Assembly: GCA_018609965.1 (NCBI GenBank) | Contig: JAHENP010000226.1 | Span: 1 to 11,318, forward strand | DNA: 11,318 bases | From: Haloferacaceae archaeon | Lineage (GTDB): Archaea > Halobacteriota > Halobacteria > Halobacteriales > Haloferacaceae | Direction of reading: 5' to 3' | In this document: positions 1-7,346 of the stretch, in pieces | How positions within the stretch are numbered: position 1 is the stretch's first letter | Layout: every line of letters starts with the position of its first letter | The notes under the pieces: model-generated | Databases searched by the model: none | The model's input: only the letters and a program-made list of their open reading frames with translations | What the model was told of the DNA's origin: nothing | Translations under genes and position numbers: made by a program

Positions 1-912
1 GACGGCGTCGTCTGGATGAACGGCGAGTACGTCGACTGGGAAGACGCGACCACCCACGTCATGACCCACGCGCTCCACTACGGCACCGGCGTGTTCGAGG
101 GCGTGCGGGCGTACGACACCGAGAAGGGAACCGCCGTCTTCCGGTGGGACGAACACCTCGAACGGCTCTACGAGTCGACGAAGCCGTACGATCTCGACAT
201 CGACCACGACCCCGCCGAGCTGACGGAGGCGGCGTTGGAGGTCGTCCGGCGCAACGATCTCCAGAGCGCGTACATCCGGCCGATCGCCTACTACGGCTAC
301 GACTCGCTGGGTGTCTCGCCGGACGACTGCCCGACGGACGTGGTGGTCGGCGCGTGGCCGTGGGGCGCGTATCTGGGCGAGGACGCACTGGAGAACGGCG
401 TCGAGGTGATGGTCTCCTCGTGGCGGAAACACGCCTCCAGTCAGATCCCGACGAACGCGAAGACGACGGGGCTGTACGTCAACTCCATGCTCGCGGGCGA
501 GGAGGCCCGCCGGAACGGCTACACGGAGGCGATCGTGCTCAACAAGGAAGGGAACGTCGCCGAGGGTCCCGGTGAGAACATCTTCCTCGTGCGCGACGGG
601 GAGTTGTTCACCCCCGGGCTCTCGGAGTCGATCCTCGGTGGGATCACCCGCGACACGCTGATCACGCTCGCGGAGGAACGCGGCTACGCCGTCAACGACG
701 ATGTCTCCATCTCGCGGGGTGAGCTTCACACCGCCGACGAACTGTTCTTCACCGGCTCCGCCGCCGAGGTGACGCCGATCCGGCAGGTGGACAACGTCGA
801 GATCGGCAACGGCGGCCGCGGCCCTGTCACCGAGGAACTCCAGAACGCCTTCTTCGATCTCGTCGAACGCCGCACGGACGAACACGACGAGTGGTTCACC
901 TACGTCGAGTAG
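1..912 (+). CDS. ilvE: Branched-chain amino acid aminotransferase (5'-partial)
   Basis: PLP-dependent class IV (fold type IV) aminotransferase that interconverts branched-chain 2-oxo acids and Leu/Ile/Val with glutamate/2-oxoglutarate, in the cytoplasm. The frame is open from base 1, and the first in-frame ATG (16) begins MNGEYVDWEDA; family members carry about a dozen residues before an equivalent WMDGEFV stretch, so I infer the true start lies upstream of the window. Counting from that ATG, the HYGTGVFEG motif is at 21-29, the expected PLP lysine is K149 in TNAKTTGLYVNS, and the EGPGENIF motif at 183-190 supplies the glutamate that contacts the cofactor ring nitrogen. GGITRDTL and FFTGSAAEVTPI near the C-terminus are also typical. 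Length is near the usual ~300-310 residues. D-amino acid or 4-amino-4-deoxychorismate enzymes share the fold, but these motifs fit IlvE best. No promoter is visible because the 5' end is missing. Confidence 0.95.
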   Translation, partial: DGVVWMNGEYVDWEDATTHVMTHALHYGTGVFEGVRAYDTEKGTAVFRWDEHLERLYESTKPYDLDIDHDPAELTEAALEVVRRNDLQSAYIRPIAYYGYDSLGVSPDDCPTDVVVGAWPWGAYLGEDALENGVEVMVSSWRKHASSQIPTNAKTTGLYVNSMLAGEEARRNGYTEAIVLNKEGNVAEGPGENIFLVRDGELFTPGLSESILGGITRDTLITLAEERGYAVNDDVSISRGELHTADELFFTGSAAEVTPIRQVDNVEIGNGGRGPVTEELQNAFFDLVERRTDEHDEWFTYVE

Positions 913-1372
913 TCGTGCCCGCGTAGCAGACGACTCGTCTCTCCCCGGCCGATCTTCTTTACGCGACGACCGATCTTCTTCACGCGACGACCGACCTTCT
1001 TCACGCGACCATCGACCTCCTTCGCGCGACGGCCGATCTTCTTCATGACCATCGACTTTCTTTCCACGACAGTCGGGCGACCAGCCGTGCCGCTCGCCGC
1101 AACCCCTGTCCCACTCGACACGACTCCCGTCTCACCCGCGACGACACCCGAAATTTCGACGACTGTCGACCCCGACTCGTCGTCGAACTTACTACCACAC
1201 GGATCGCCGCCGCGCCCGCCGTGTGCGTGGTGTCCCACGCCGTGGGAGTCGCTATCGTGGCGCGAGCGCCGCCGAACAGCCGAATCTGCGGCTTGTCCCC
1301 GTGTGAATTGGTACCGTGTACGCGAGAGACTCAAGTGTCGGGGGCCCCTCTCTCTGGTATGGAGGTGACGAC
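913..1372. other. Gene-poor spacer after ilvE
   Basis: This 460-nt stretch has no confidently supported gene. It starts with the 21-bp tandem repeat annotated separately. Two long open frames cross it, but neither looks haloarchaeal in composition: a minus-strand frame (900-1334) is Arg/His/Gly-rich, and a plus-strand frame (1045-1368) is Pro/Thr-rich then Arg-rich. A short plus-strand frame, 1221-1376 (51 codons, GTG start, four Cys), ends with a TGA overlapping the GTG of the micro-ORF at 1373, which could mean translational coupling but may be chance. Small AT-richer spots (cgaaatttcg near 1150; acttacta near 1187) could be promoter elements. No tRNA-like T-loop or clear terminator was found. 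Confidence 0.5.
949..1072. repeat. 21-bp tandem repeat, ~6 units
   Basis: Four well-matched 21-bp units lie at 949-969, 970-990, 991-1011 and 1012-1032. A fifth (1033-1051) loses two bases in its second half, and a degenerate sixth is at 1052-1072. Each unit contains a variant of gatcttcttcacgcgacg. Read on the minus strand the unit is one heptad, KKIGRRV, with the series continuing as KKVGRRV and KEVDGRV. Differences between units are mostly conservative in that frame (I/V, V/A, synonymous GTA/GTG, one K/E). Hydrophobic residues fall alternately 4 and 3 residues apart, as on one face of an amphipathic or coiled-coil helix. Whether it is translated is unknown. The frame (latest start ATG at 1050 or 1044) ends at 900, overlapping the last codons of ilvE. 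Confidence 0.8.
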
Positions 1373-1486
1373 GTGATCCAGCCTATCGAGCTTCTGTGTT
1401 CGACGTGTGCCGAGTGTCGTGGTGGGACGACCCGCCGCGGGCTCGGGCAGACGTGGACCGACGGGCGCGTCGTCACGGCGCGCTGA
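1373..1486 (+). CDS. Possible Cys-containing micro-protein (37 aa)
   Basis: This GTG-initiated frame encodes 37 residues starting MIQPIELLCSTCAEC, with cysteines at 9, 12 and 15. Its main support is the sequence before the start: GGAGGTGA at 1361-1368 is an 8-nt match to the archaeal 16S rRNA 3' end, ending 4 nt before the GTG, and no other gene in the window has one as good. Third codon positions are GC-rich. Against it, the product is basic rather than acidic, has no family I recognise, and three cysteines are too few for a classic zinc site unless it dimerises. It could be a short regulatory peptide, the end of a coupled pair with the 1221-1376 frame, or not a gene. Confidence 0.3.
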   Translation: MIQPIELLCSTCAECRGGTTRRGLGQTWTDGRVVTAR

Positions 1487-1568
1487 CTCGCGTCAGGCGC
1501 CGAGCGGTTCACTGACTCGCGTTCCCGTCGACTCCAGCACCGTATTCGACCGACAACCACGAGACACG

Positions 1569-1742
1569 ATGTACCAACACAACGTTCACGCAGACGAGCC
1601 GTACCGTACCGAGCCGACACTGACCGCCGCCGCCGTCGCCGCCGCACTGCCGGTGGTCGTCCTGCTGGCGGTCGCGTACCCGACCGCCGCCGTGGGTGTC
1701 CTCGCTGGCTTCGCGCTGGCGAGTGCCTACACACGGCTGTGA
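1569..1742 (+). CDS. Small two-helix membrane protein (57 aa)
   Basis: An unrecognised small protein. After a polar N-terminus (residues 1-18, rich in His/Asp/Glu/Tyr) come two hydrophobic stretches, about 19-37 and 39-54, joined by YPT: a short helical hairpin ending in YTRL. The ATG at 1569 was chosen because residues encoded upstream in the same frame are Arg/Ser-rich and non-haloarchaeal, and because gtattcg at 1542-1548 sits 21-27 nt before it, where a TATA-like box of a leaderless transcript would be. Third positions are almost all G or C. Such tiny membrane hairpins are common, poorly characterised haloarchaeal proteins, and its function is unknown. It stands alone, with 171 nt to the next gene. 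Confidence 0.6.
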   Translation: MYQHNVHADEPYRTEPTLTAAAVAAALPVVVLLAVAYPTAAVGVLAGFALASAYTRL

Positions 1743-1913
1743 CGGGTCGTGATCCCGGGGCCACCCCCCCGCCGACTGACCGAGCGAGCGATCTGTTCTC
1801 GTCGTCCCCGTCGTAGCGGGCGTGTCTGCCGCCGCACTCGCGAGCGTGCCGACCGAACCGTCTGACGGAGACCCACACCTACTTGCCCGTGACAACCCGA
1901 CAGGCTGGTGAGA

Positions 1914-2591
1914 ATGTGCGGACGCTACTCACTGCACACCGACCCTGCGACGCTCACCGACCGGTTTGGCGTCGGCTTCGACGAGTTTCAGCCGCGGTAC
2001 AACTGTGCCCCCGGTCAGGAACTGCCGGTGGTGACGGACGGCGGCGTCGAACGGATGGAGTGGGGGTTCACCCCGTCGTGGGCCGACGAGTCGTTCGACC
2101 TGATCAACGCCCGGGCGGAGACGGTCGCGGAGAAACGGTCGTTCGCGGACGCCTACGAGTCACGCCGGTGTCTCGTCCCCGCGACGGGGTTCTACGAGTG
2201 GGCAGACCGCGGCGAGGGGAAACGCCCGTACCGTGTCGCGTTCGAGGACGACCGGCCGTTCGCGATGGCGGGAATCCACGAACGGTGGCGCCCCGCGACC
2301 CGGCAGGCGGGGCTCGGTGAGTTCGGCGCCGACGGCGAGACCGACGACGAGCCGCGGGAGACGTTCGCCGTGTTGACGACGGCACCCAACGACCTGATCG
2401 CCGACCTCCACGACCGGATGGCGGTGATCATCCCGCCAGAACGAGAGAGCGACTGGCTCGCCGGCGACGACGACGAGACGTTGTTCGAACCGTACGACGA
2501 CGCAGAGATGCACGCCTACCCGGTGTCGACGGCTGTCAACAGCCCCGCGAACGACGAGCCCTCGTTACTCGACCGCGTCGAGACTGCCTGA
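1914..2591 (+). CDS. SRAP/HMCES-type abasic-site crosslinking protein
   Basis: SOS-response-associated peptidase family (YedK in E. coli, HMCES in eukaryotes). Known members use Cys2, freed by removal of Met1, to form a thiazolidine crosslink with abasic sites in single-stranded DNA, shielding them during replication. I chose the ATG at 1914 rather than the GTG at 1908 because only it places the catalytic cysteine at position 2 (MCGRYS). Other family residues are present: RYNCAP (28-33), WGFTPSW (50-56), NARAE (65-69), the catalytic glutamate E95 in GFYEW, and H166 in LHDRMAVII. VSTAVNS near the C-terminus also fits. The 225-residue length is typical. The ggtgag just upstream is too close to serve as a normal Shine-Dalgarno, so leaderless initiation is plausible though no strong TATA box is seen. 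No recA/radA, polymerase or mutagenesis gene is adjacent. Its end is 18 nt from the convergent transducer gene. Confidence 0.93.
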   Translation: MCGRYSLHTDPATLTDRFGVGFDEFQPRYNCAPGQELPVVTDGGVERMEWGFTPSWADESFDLINARAETVAEKRSFADAYESRRCLVPATGFYEWADRGEGKRPYRVAFEDDRPFAMAGIHERWRPATRQAGLGEFGADGETDDEPRETFAVLTTAPNDLIADLHDRMAVIIPPERESDWLAGDDDETLFEPYDDAEMHAYPVSTAVNSPANDEPSLLDRVETA

Positions 2592-2609
2592 CCTGCGCGG
2601 CGAGGGCCG

Positions 2610-4097
2610 TCAGTCCGCGTTCAGCTCTGCGGTCGCCTCTTGGGCCTCACGCACGGTGTCGAGCGCGTCGTCGATCACCATCTCGAACATCTCGTTGGAG
2701 GCGCTGATCGTGTCCATCTCGTCGGAGATCTCGGCGATGTTGTCGGCGGACTCCCCGACCATCGAGGCGACCTCCTCGGCGGAGGCGGCCTGTTCGTCTG
2801 TCGCCCGCGACACTTCCTCGACGCCGTTGGACGCCTCCTGGGTGGCCTCAGCGATCTCTTCGAGCGTGTCGATCATCTCGTCGACCCGTTGGGTGGCGTC
2901 GCGGATCTCGTCGCTGGCCTCCTGGAGGTTCGCCACCGTCTCCTCGGTGTCGGACTTGATCGAGTTCACCGTCGTCTCGATGTCGCCAGTACGGGCCTTC
3001 GTCGACTCCGCCAGCTCCTTCACCTCGTCGGCGACGACCGCGAACCCGTCGCCGGCCTCACCCGCCCGCGCGGCCTCAATCGAGGCGTTCAACGCGATGA
3101 TGTTCGTCTGGTCGGCGATGTCGTTGATCACGTCCACGACCCCGTCGATCTCGTCGACCTGACTCTCCAGTTCACCGACATCGTCGACGACCGACTCGTG
3201 TTTGGTCTCGACCGTCTCGATCCGGTCGACCGTCGTCTCCGCCATCTCCACCCCTTCGACGGCCAGCCGTTCGGCGCGGTCGGCCTGTTCGTTCACCCGA
3301 CTCGTCGAGGAGGCGATCTCCTCAGTCGTCGCCGACAGGCTGTCGACCTCGCCGCGAACCGTTCCAATCGCATCCGACTGGTCCGCGAGAATGTCGTTGA
3401 CCGTCCCGATCCGGTCGGACATGTCCCGCGCCGACAGCTGGAGATCCTCGATCGAGTCACCCAGCCCCTCAAAGTTGAAGTCGAAGTCTGTCTGCCCGTC
3501 CTCTTCCTCGTCGGCCGCATCTTTATTATCGGCTCTGTCTCCTTCGTCGGCCGCGCCCCCCTCACCTGCGTCCGTCTCGTCGCCCTGTGGGCCGGAGTCG
3601 CCGTCGGCCTCCTGGAGCCCCGCCGGTTCTTCGGCGGCGCCGTCCGTCCGACCCTGCGCGACGATCGGCCGTTTCAGGCTCTCGCGGGTCGTCCGGACAG
3701 CGGCCGCGAGACTGTCCTCCAACTCGGCGGCCGTCTCCGAGTCGACATCTGCGTCCGCGAGCGTCTCCGAGACGATACCCTCCAGCAGTGCGGCGTGGAG
3801 TTCCACGTAGTCGACGAGACTCCCTCCAGCCCGACGGACACGCTCCCACGCGTCGTCGTATGCGGGGGAGTCGGTCACGTACGGTGACGCGACCGCCGAA
3901 GCGAGCGCACGCTCGTCCCCACCGGCGAACCCGTGACCCTCGTCCGACAGTGCCCGGACGACCGCCGGCAGCCGGTCTGCCTCCGTCCGCTCAACCGCCG
4001 GCTCGACACTGTGCAACGACTCGGCGTGTTCCGAACGGGGGAACGGCGACCGTTCGGCCGCGGCCACCACTCCATCCGGTCGCGTACTCTCGGACAT
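2610..4097 (-). CDS. Soluble methyl-accepting chemotaxis transducer (Htr-like)
   Basis: A 495-residue transducer without membrane segments or signal peptide, so cytoplasmic. Residues 1-149 form an unrecognised, mainly helical N-terminal region; 150-206 is a very acidic, Gly/Ala-rich linker ending in DFDFNFEG; about 211-480 is the coiled-coil signalling hairpin. The hairpin tip at 325-350 has the hallmark [21 protein letters not shown], where receptors contact CheA/CheW. TTEEIASS (257-264) and DEQAASAEE (434-442) resemble methylation sites. Arms of roughly 18 heptads each suggest a 36H-type receptor (estimate). The input is unknown: residues 80-145 ([24 protein letters not shown] onward) vaguely recall the last helices of the protoglobin domain in HemAT, but no proximal histidine or PAS/GAF/HAMP signature can be assigned. 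No che or arl genes are nearby, so it would act through distant taxis proteins. Single gene, convergent with SRAP. Confidence 0.92.
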   Translation of the reverse strand: MSESTRPDGVVAAAERSPFPRSEHAESLHSVEPAVERTEADRLPAVVRALSDEGHGFAGGDERALASAVASPYVTDSPAYDDAWERVRRAGGSLVDYVELHAALLEGIVSETLADADVDSETAAELEDSLAAAVRTTRESLKRPIVAQGRTDGAAEEPAGLQEADGDSGPQGDETDAGEGGAADEGDRADNKDAADEEEDGQTDFDFNFEGLGDSIEDLQLSARDMSDRIGTVNDILADQSDAIGTVRGEVDSLSATTEEIASSTSRVNEQADRAERLAVEGVEMAETTVDRIETVETKHESVVDDVGELESQVDEIDGVVDVINDIADQTNIIALNASIEAARAGEAGDGFAVVADEVKELAESTKARTGDIETTVNSIKSDTEETVANLQEASDEIRDATQRVDEMIDTLEEIAEATQEASNGVEEVSRATDEQAASAEEVASMVGESADNIAEISDEMDTISASNEMFEMVIDDALDTVREAQEATAELNAD

Positions 4098-4121
4098 TTG
4101 TCGTGTGAGTCGGTTCGACTA

Positions 4122-4153
4122 CTAGGACAAAAAACGTCCGGCGAAAATTTTCA
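4122..4153 (-). promoter_or_regulatory. Candidate promoter of the transducer gene
   Basis: Upstream of the transducer start (4097) are two AT-rich elements in otherwise GC-rich DNA: a six-A run at 4129-4134 (TTTTTT on the coding strand, 32-37 nt before ATG) and the palindrome gaaaattttc at 4143-4152 (about 46-55 nt before ATG). Either could be the TATA/BRE region, giving a 5' leader of about 8-25 nt. There is no Shine-Dalgarno match. Confidence 0.45.
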
Positions 4154-4228
4154 GATTCGGTAACGCCACCATCTGAACGGTGGTCAGGTCGGTCGGTAGA
4201 CGCCAGTCAGCTCGGGCCGCCGCCGGCC

Positions 4229-4739
4229 GCCACGCTGACGGGTGCGACGCCACCGGGCGGTGAGGCGGTCGATCCGCGCCGGGTCGCAGAGCGTGTGCTC
4301 GACGGTCTACACGGCCCACGTCTGTCGGCCGTCGTTGACCCTGGTGACGGCGTGGCGGTCGGTGTCACCGACGTGATACACGCGACCCCCGACGACACAC
4401 TGCTTTCTGCGCTGGTCGACCGTCGTCCCGACCCCGACGCCGTCTCCGTCGTGCTCGGCCGGTTCGCCCCGTTGGCGGGGAACTACGACCGTCGAGGTCA
4501 GCCGCGTTGACGGCGTGCCGGTCCGGGTCGCCGAGGCGGTCGCGGCCGCCGACTCCCCGGCGTCGTTGTACGAGTCGATGCCGGACGGCTACGACCCCGG
4601 CGCACAACGGGCGTTCGTGCTCGCCCGCCTGCTGTGCGACCACGACGTGTGGGTGACCGACGGCAACGACGCACTCGACGCGGGTGACGACGTGCTCGTC
4701 GTTCCGGACGCGCTGAACACGTTGCTCACTGTGGGGTGA
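4229..4739 (+). pseudogene. Decayed LarA-like (DUF2088, lactate racemase family) gene
   Basis: Fragments of a LarA-family protein (nickel-pincer-cofactor racemases and epimerases) survive in two frames. The first, through GGEAVDPRRVAERVLDGL, runs to GVAVGVTDVIHATPDDTLLSALVD and SVVLGRFAPLAGNYD and stops at 4508-4510. It resembles the LarA N-terminal domain (normally VAIxVxDxTRxTPDxxLLxALLD...VVVGxGxHRPM). The second frame takes over around 4488 (TVEVSRVDGVPVRVAEAVAAAD) and continues with LYESMPDGYDPGAQRAFVLARLL and DDVLVVPDALNTLL to the TGA at 4737. The switch after GNYD marks a frameshift, and the central part with the HRPM and SGG-K active-site region is gone. About 170 codons remain of a usual ~420. 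I infer a non-functional relic from family memory, not from an alignment. The frame stays open 29 codons past the TGA (to 4829). Confidence 0.6.
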
Positions 4740-4850
4740 GCGGTCGTCGTCGCGCGGTTCGACCGTGTCGACCAGACGGTTGAGCGGCTACGTGCGTATT
4801 TCGAAGAACAGATCGCTGCCGCAGAGTGAACACACGCCGAGAGCAGACGG

Positions 4851-6860
4851 CTACCCCTCGTCGTCGTGGTGACCGTTCGTCGGCGTCCCGTCGGGATCGA
4901 CACCGTCGACCCACTGGAACTCCGTCTCGTCGTTTGCCCGGCCCTCTCCCGAGGTGGCGGCGTCGCTCCCGTCGTGTTGTGGCTCGCGGTGTTCGTCGCC
5001 ACGGGCCGTCTCCGCGTGCCCCCCGGGCTCCTCGTCGCTCGCGGCGGGCGCCCGGCTCGGGCCGACACGCTCCCCGCCGGCCGCGGCACGCCGTGCACGC
5101 TTCCGTGCGGCGCGGCGTCGCTCGGACAGGGCGTTGTCGAGTCGGTCGAGCAACGACACTCGGAGCTTTTCGGCCTGCTCGGGCCCCACGTCGTAGACGA
5201 CCGCACCGCCACCGGCGGAGCTGGCTGTGTCGGCCGTGACGCTCGCGAGGGTCCACCGTCGTTGGAAGATCGTCCGGCTGACCAACACCGTCTGGAGCCG
5301 GAACACCGGGACGATCCGGGTCCGGCGTCGCCAGAACCCCTCACGGGTGACCAGCGACCACTCTGTCTCGTGGTAGCCGCGGTGGCGCCACTTCAGCCGG
5401 GCCGCCAACGGGGTCAACGGCGCGACCAGTGCCGGGAGCCCCGCCGCGGCCGTCGGGAGGCCCGTCAGCCGGCTCGCGCCGAACAGACCGACACACACCA
5501 GCCCCAGCCCGATCAGATACCGTCGGACGTAGCGACTCCGCGCTCGCTCCGCCGGCTGTTGGAACGCGGGGTCCGCGACCGGCGTCGTCTCCGCCGCCGT
5601 CAGTTCGTCCGCGTCCGCGTCGGCGAACCCGTCGCTCGCGTCTGAGTCGGCGAACCTGTCGCTCGCGTCTGGACCGCGCAGCTCCTCACTCGCCTCGTAG
5701 CGGCCGGTGTCGTCGCTGGCGGCCAACACGTCACGCGCCAGTTCGAACACGTCACCCCGAACGCCCAACGGGACGGTCGTCTCCGACCCGCCGTCGCCGC
5801 CGGACCCGGCCGCGTAGCCGGCAGTCTCGACCGCGAGCGCGGCGTACCCCAGCTGTCGCATCAACACGTTCTCGCCGAGCCGGACGGTCTGGACCTTCCC
5901 GAGCGGGATCGTCCCGGAGTACCGGCCGACCAGCCCGCGCTCGTAGCGCAGTTCGTCGCCCGTCCGCTCCAGCCGGAAGCCGTAGTACTGGAGATACGTC
6001 AGGACGACACTCACCAGCCACACCGCCAGGAGGTACGCCGCGACCAGCGCCACGGCGCCGAGCGCCAGCGTCGTCGGGTCGAGACGCGCCAACTCCCGCA
6101 GTCCGGCCCGGAGGTCGATCCCGACGAACTGGAGCGCGCGGACGACGAGATCCTCCCCGCCCAACGGGATGCCGACGAACGGGATCGCGAACGCCCCCGG
6201 CCGGAAGGAGACGGCGCTCAACACCCGGAGCTCGTGGTTGGAGATCTCGTAGACGACCTCGGTGTCGTCGACTCGCGCGCCGGGGTTGGCGTCACCGACG
6301 CCGTTCGCGGCGGGAGCGTCACCCACGGCAGAGCCACCACTCCCGGACGGGGCGGTGGCGCCGTCGCCCGTCGCGTCGCTCGCTTCGTCGGTCGTGTCAC
6401 CCGCCGACCCCTCACGACGGCGACGCGCCTCCGGCCCAGCCTGTCGTTGGAGTCGGTCAGCCTCGTCGGGGTCGACGGCGTCCAACGTCGCCTCGGTGCT
6501 GGAGCCGCCGGCGGTTTCGAACCGGACGACCGCCAGCCCGAGCGCACGCTTCAGCGCCGGGCGGCTCACGTCGACGTTCTGAACTCGTTCCAACGGAATC
6601 TCCCGTCGCTGTCGGCCGACGACGCCGCTGGTCACCAACAGCTCCTCCTCGCTCAGCTCGTAGCTGAACCGGTAGTAGTAGCCGACCTGGTAGCCGGCAC
6701 CCAACAGGAACCCCAGCGGCGCAAGCAGCAGGGCGACCGAGAAGGGGAGCACACTCGCCTCGTTGGCGAGGAAGAATCCGCCGAACAGGCCCAGCGAGCC
6801 GAGTTGGAGCCCGCCCTGTGCGGCGTCGACCGCAGCCGAGCGTGGGTGGAGTCTGCGCAT
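4851..6860 (-). CDS. Triple bacterial-PH-domain membrane protein (YdbT-like)
   Basis: A 669-residue integral membrane protein with three bPH2 (DUF304, YdbT-type) modules. Hydrophobic hairpins at about 16-57, 221-290 and 447-488 are each followed by a PH module: about 61-140 (REIPLERVQNVDVSRPALKR, ALGLAVVRFETAGG), 293-380 (GTIPLGKVQTVRLGENVLMR, ALAVETAGY) and 495-575 (RTRIVPVFRLQTVLVSRT, LASVTADTASS). Hydrophilic linkers at about 141-200 and 382-440 separate the modules, and residues 580-669 form a long charged tail (basic, then acidic). The 382-440 linker contains a 9-residue tandem duplication. The family's molecular role is poorly defined; paired YdbS/YdbT-type genes occur across bacteria and archaea and in Bacillus have been linked to resistance to an antimicrobial peptide. 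The ATG at 6860 starts 6 nt after the stop of the smaller PH gene, giving an operon. No membrane-lipid or secretion gene is adjacent to narrow its role. Confidence 0.88.
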   Translation of the reverse strand: MRRLHPRSAAVDAAQGGLQLGSLGLFGGFFLANEASVLPFSVALLLAPLGFLLGAGYQVGYYYRFSYELSEEELLVTSGVVGRQRREIPLERVQNVDVSRPALKRALGLAVVRFETAGGSSTEATLDAVDPDEADRLQRQAGPEARRRREGSAGDTTDEASDATGDGATAPSGSGGSAVGDAPAANGVGDANPGARVDDTEVVYEISNHELRVLSAVSFRPGAFAIPFVGIPLGGEDLVVRALQFVGIDLRAGLRELARLDPTTLALGAVALVAAYLLAVWLVSVVLTYLQYYGFRLERTGDELRYERGLVGRYSGTIPLGKVQTVRLGENVLMRQLGYAALAVETAGYAAGSGGDGGSETTVPLGVRGDVFELARDVLAASDDTGRYEASEELRGPDASDRFADSDASDGFADADADELTAAETTPVADPAFQQPAERARSRYVRRYLIGLGLVCVGLFGASRLTGLPTAAAGLPALVAPLTPLAARLKWRHRGYHETEWSLVTREGFWRRRTRIVPVFRLQTVLVSRTIFQRRWTLASVTADTASSAGGGAVVYDVGPEQAEKLRVSLLDRLDNALSERRRAARKRARRAAAGGERVGPSRAPAASDEEPGGHAETARGDEHREPQHDGSDAATSGEGRANDETEFQWVDGVDPDGTPTNGHHDDEG
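5620..5673 (-). repeat. 27-bp tandem duplication in the PH gene
   Basis: Two adjacent 27-bp copies (5620-5646 and 5647-5673) differ at only a few bases. In the reading frame they give nine-residue repeats (DASDRFADS, then DASDGFADA) at about 398-415 of the triple PH protein, in the acidic linker between modules 2 and 3. The copy number may vary between strains. Confidence 0.85.
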
Positions 6861-6866
6861 AAAAGG

Positions 6867-7346
6867 TCAAACCGCGTCGTAGTCGCTGTCGGCTGCCAGT
6901 TCCCGGAGCCGTTCCCGCAGTTCCGTCGCGCGGTCCGGCGTCAGTCCAGGGACGGTGATGTCCGCCCCGCGGGAGCCAGCGGTGTAGACGACGACACTCG
7001 CGAGCCCGACCGCCCGCTCGACGGGCCCGCGCCGGGTGTCGACGTGTTGGACACGGACGAACGGCACCGACGACACCCGGCGCGTGAGCACCCCGCGAAC
7101 GAGATACAACGAGTCGTCACGCACCTCGTACCCCCACACCCGGTAGCGGAGCACCGCGAACACCACACCCATCAGTCCGACGAGCGCCGCGAGCCCGCCG
7201 AACAACGCCAACGGCGACGGACCGACCGGGAGCCGAATCCCGAACGCGTCGCCGGCCACTCCGAACCCCGCGAGGAATCCGGCCGAGACCAGCGTGCTCG
7301 CGATCCACACCAGTCGCACCCGGGGGTGGAGCGTCTGTAGTTGCAC
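6867..7346 (-). CDS. Single PH-domain membrane protein (YdbS-like)
   Basis: The upstream partner of the triple PH protein. From the GTG at 7346 it is 159 residues: two membrane helices (about 11-32 and 46-66) followed by one bPH2 module (67-150) with VPFVRVQHVDTRRGPVER and GLASVVVYTAG, closely parallel to IPLERVQNVDVSRPALKR / GLAVVRFETAG in its neighbour. The frame stays open 28 codons further upstream (ATG at 7430), but those residues are Arg/Pro-rich and do not resemble a YdbS start. LHPRVRLVW near the N-terminus matches the usual opening, so I prefer the GTG; a TATA-like cttacgag about 25-30 nt before it would fit leaderless transcription. Function in the family is undefined. The TGA is followed by 6 nt and the next gene's ATG, implying cotranscription and probably a complex of the two proteins. 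Confidence 0.87.
   Translation of the reverse strand: MQLQTLHPRVRLVWIASTLVSAGFLAGFGVAGDAFGIRLPVGPSPLALFGGLAALVGLMGVVFAVLRYRVWGYEVRDDSLYLVRGVLTRRVSSVPFVRVQHVDTRRGPVERAVGLASVVVYTAGSRGADITVPGLTPDRATELRERLRELAADSDYDAV

Noticed and set aside
900..1334. 144-codon minus-strand frame covering the heptad repeat
   Set aside because: Its first 90 codons are Arg/His/Gly- and Val/Thr-rich with no haloarchaeal acidity or known domain, and it overlaps the ilvE end. Only the short repeat-containing end is kept, as a finding rather than a gene.
1045..1368. 107-codon plus-strand frame, Pro/Thr-rich
   Set aside because: The ATG lies inside the tandem repeat, the composition shifts to Arg-rich, and there is no domain or promoter. 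It is most likely chance opening in GC-rich DNA.
2640..3887. Long plus-strand frames opposite the transducer
   Set aside because: They mirror the coding bias of the transducer and encode Arg/Val/Asp- or Ser-rich shadows; the minus-strand product is an unmistakable transducer.
4166..4183. Small hairpin ccacc-atctgaac-ggtgg
   Set aside because: Only five base pairs with an eight-base loop and no T-run, which is expected by chance in GC-rich sequence.
5429..6667. 412-codon plus-strand frame opposite the triple PH protein
   Set aside because: An Arg/Pro/Ser-rich shadow with no domain; the minus strand carries three PH modules and membrane helices.
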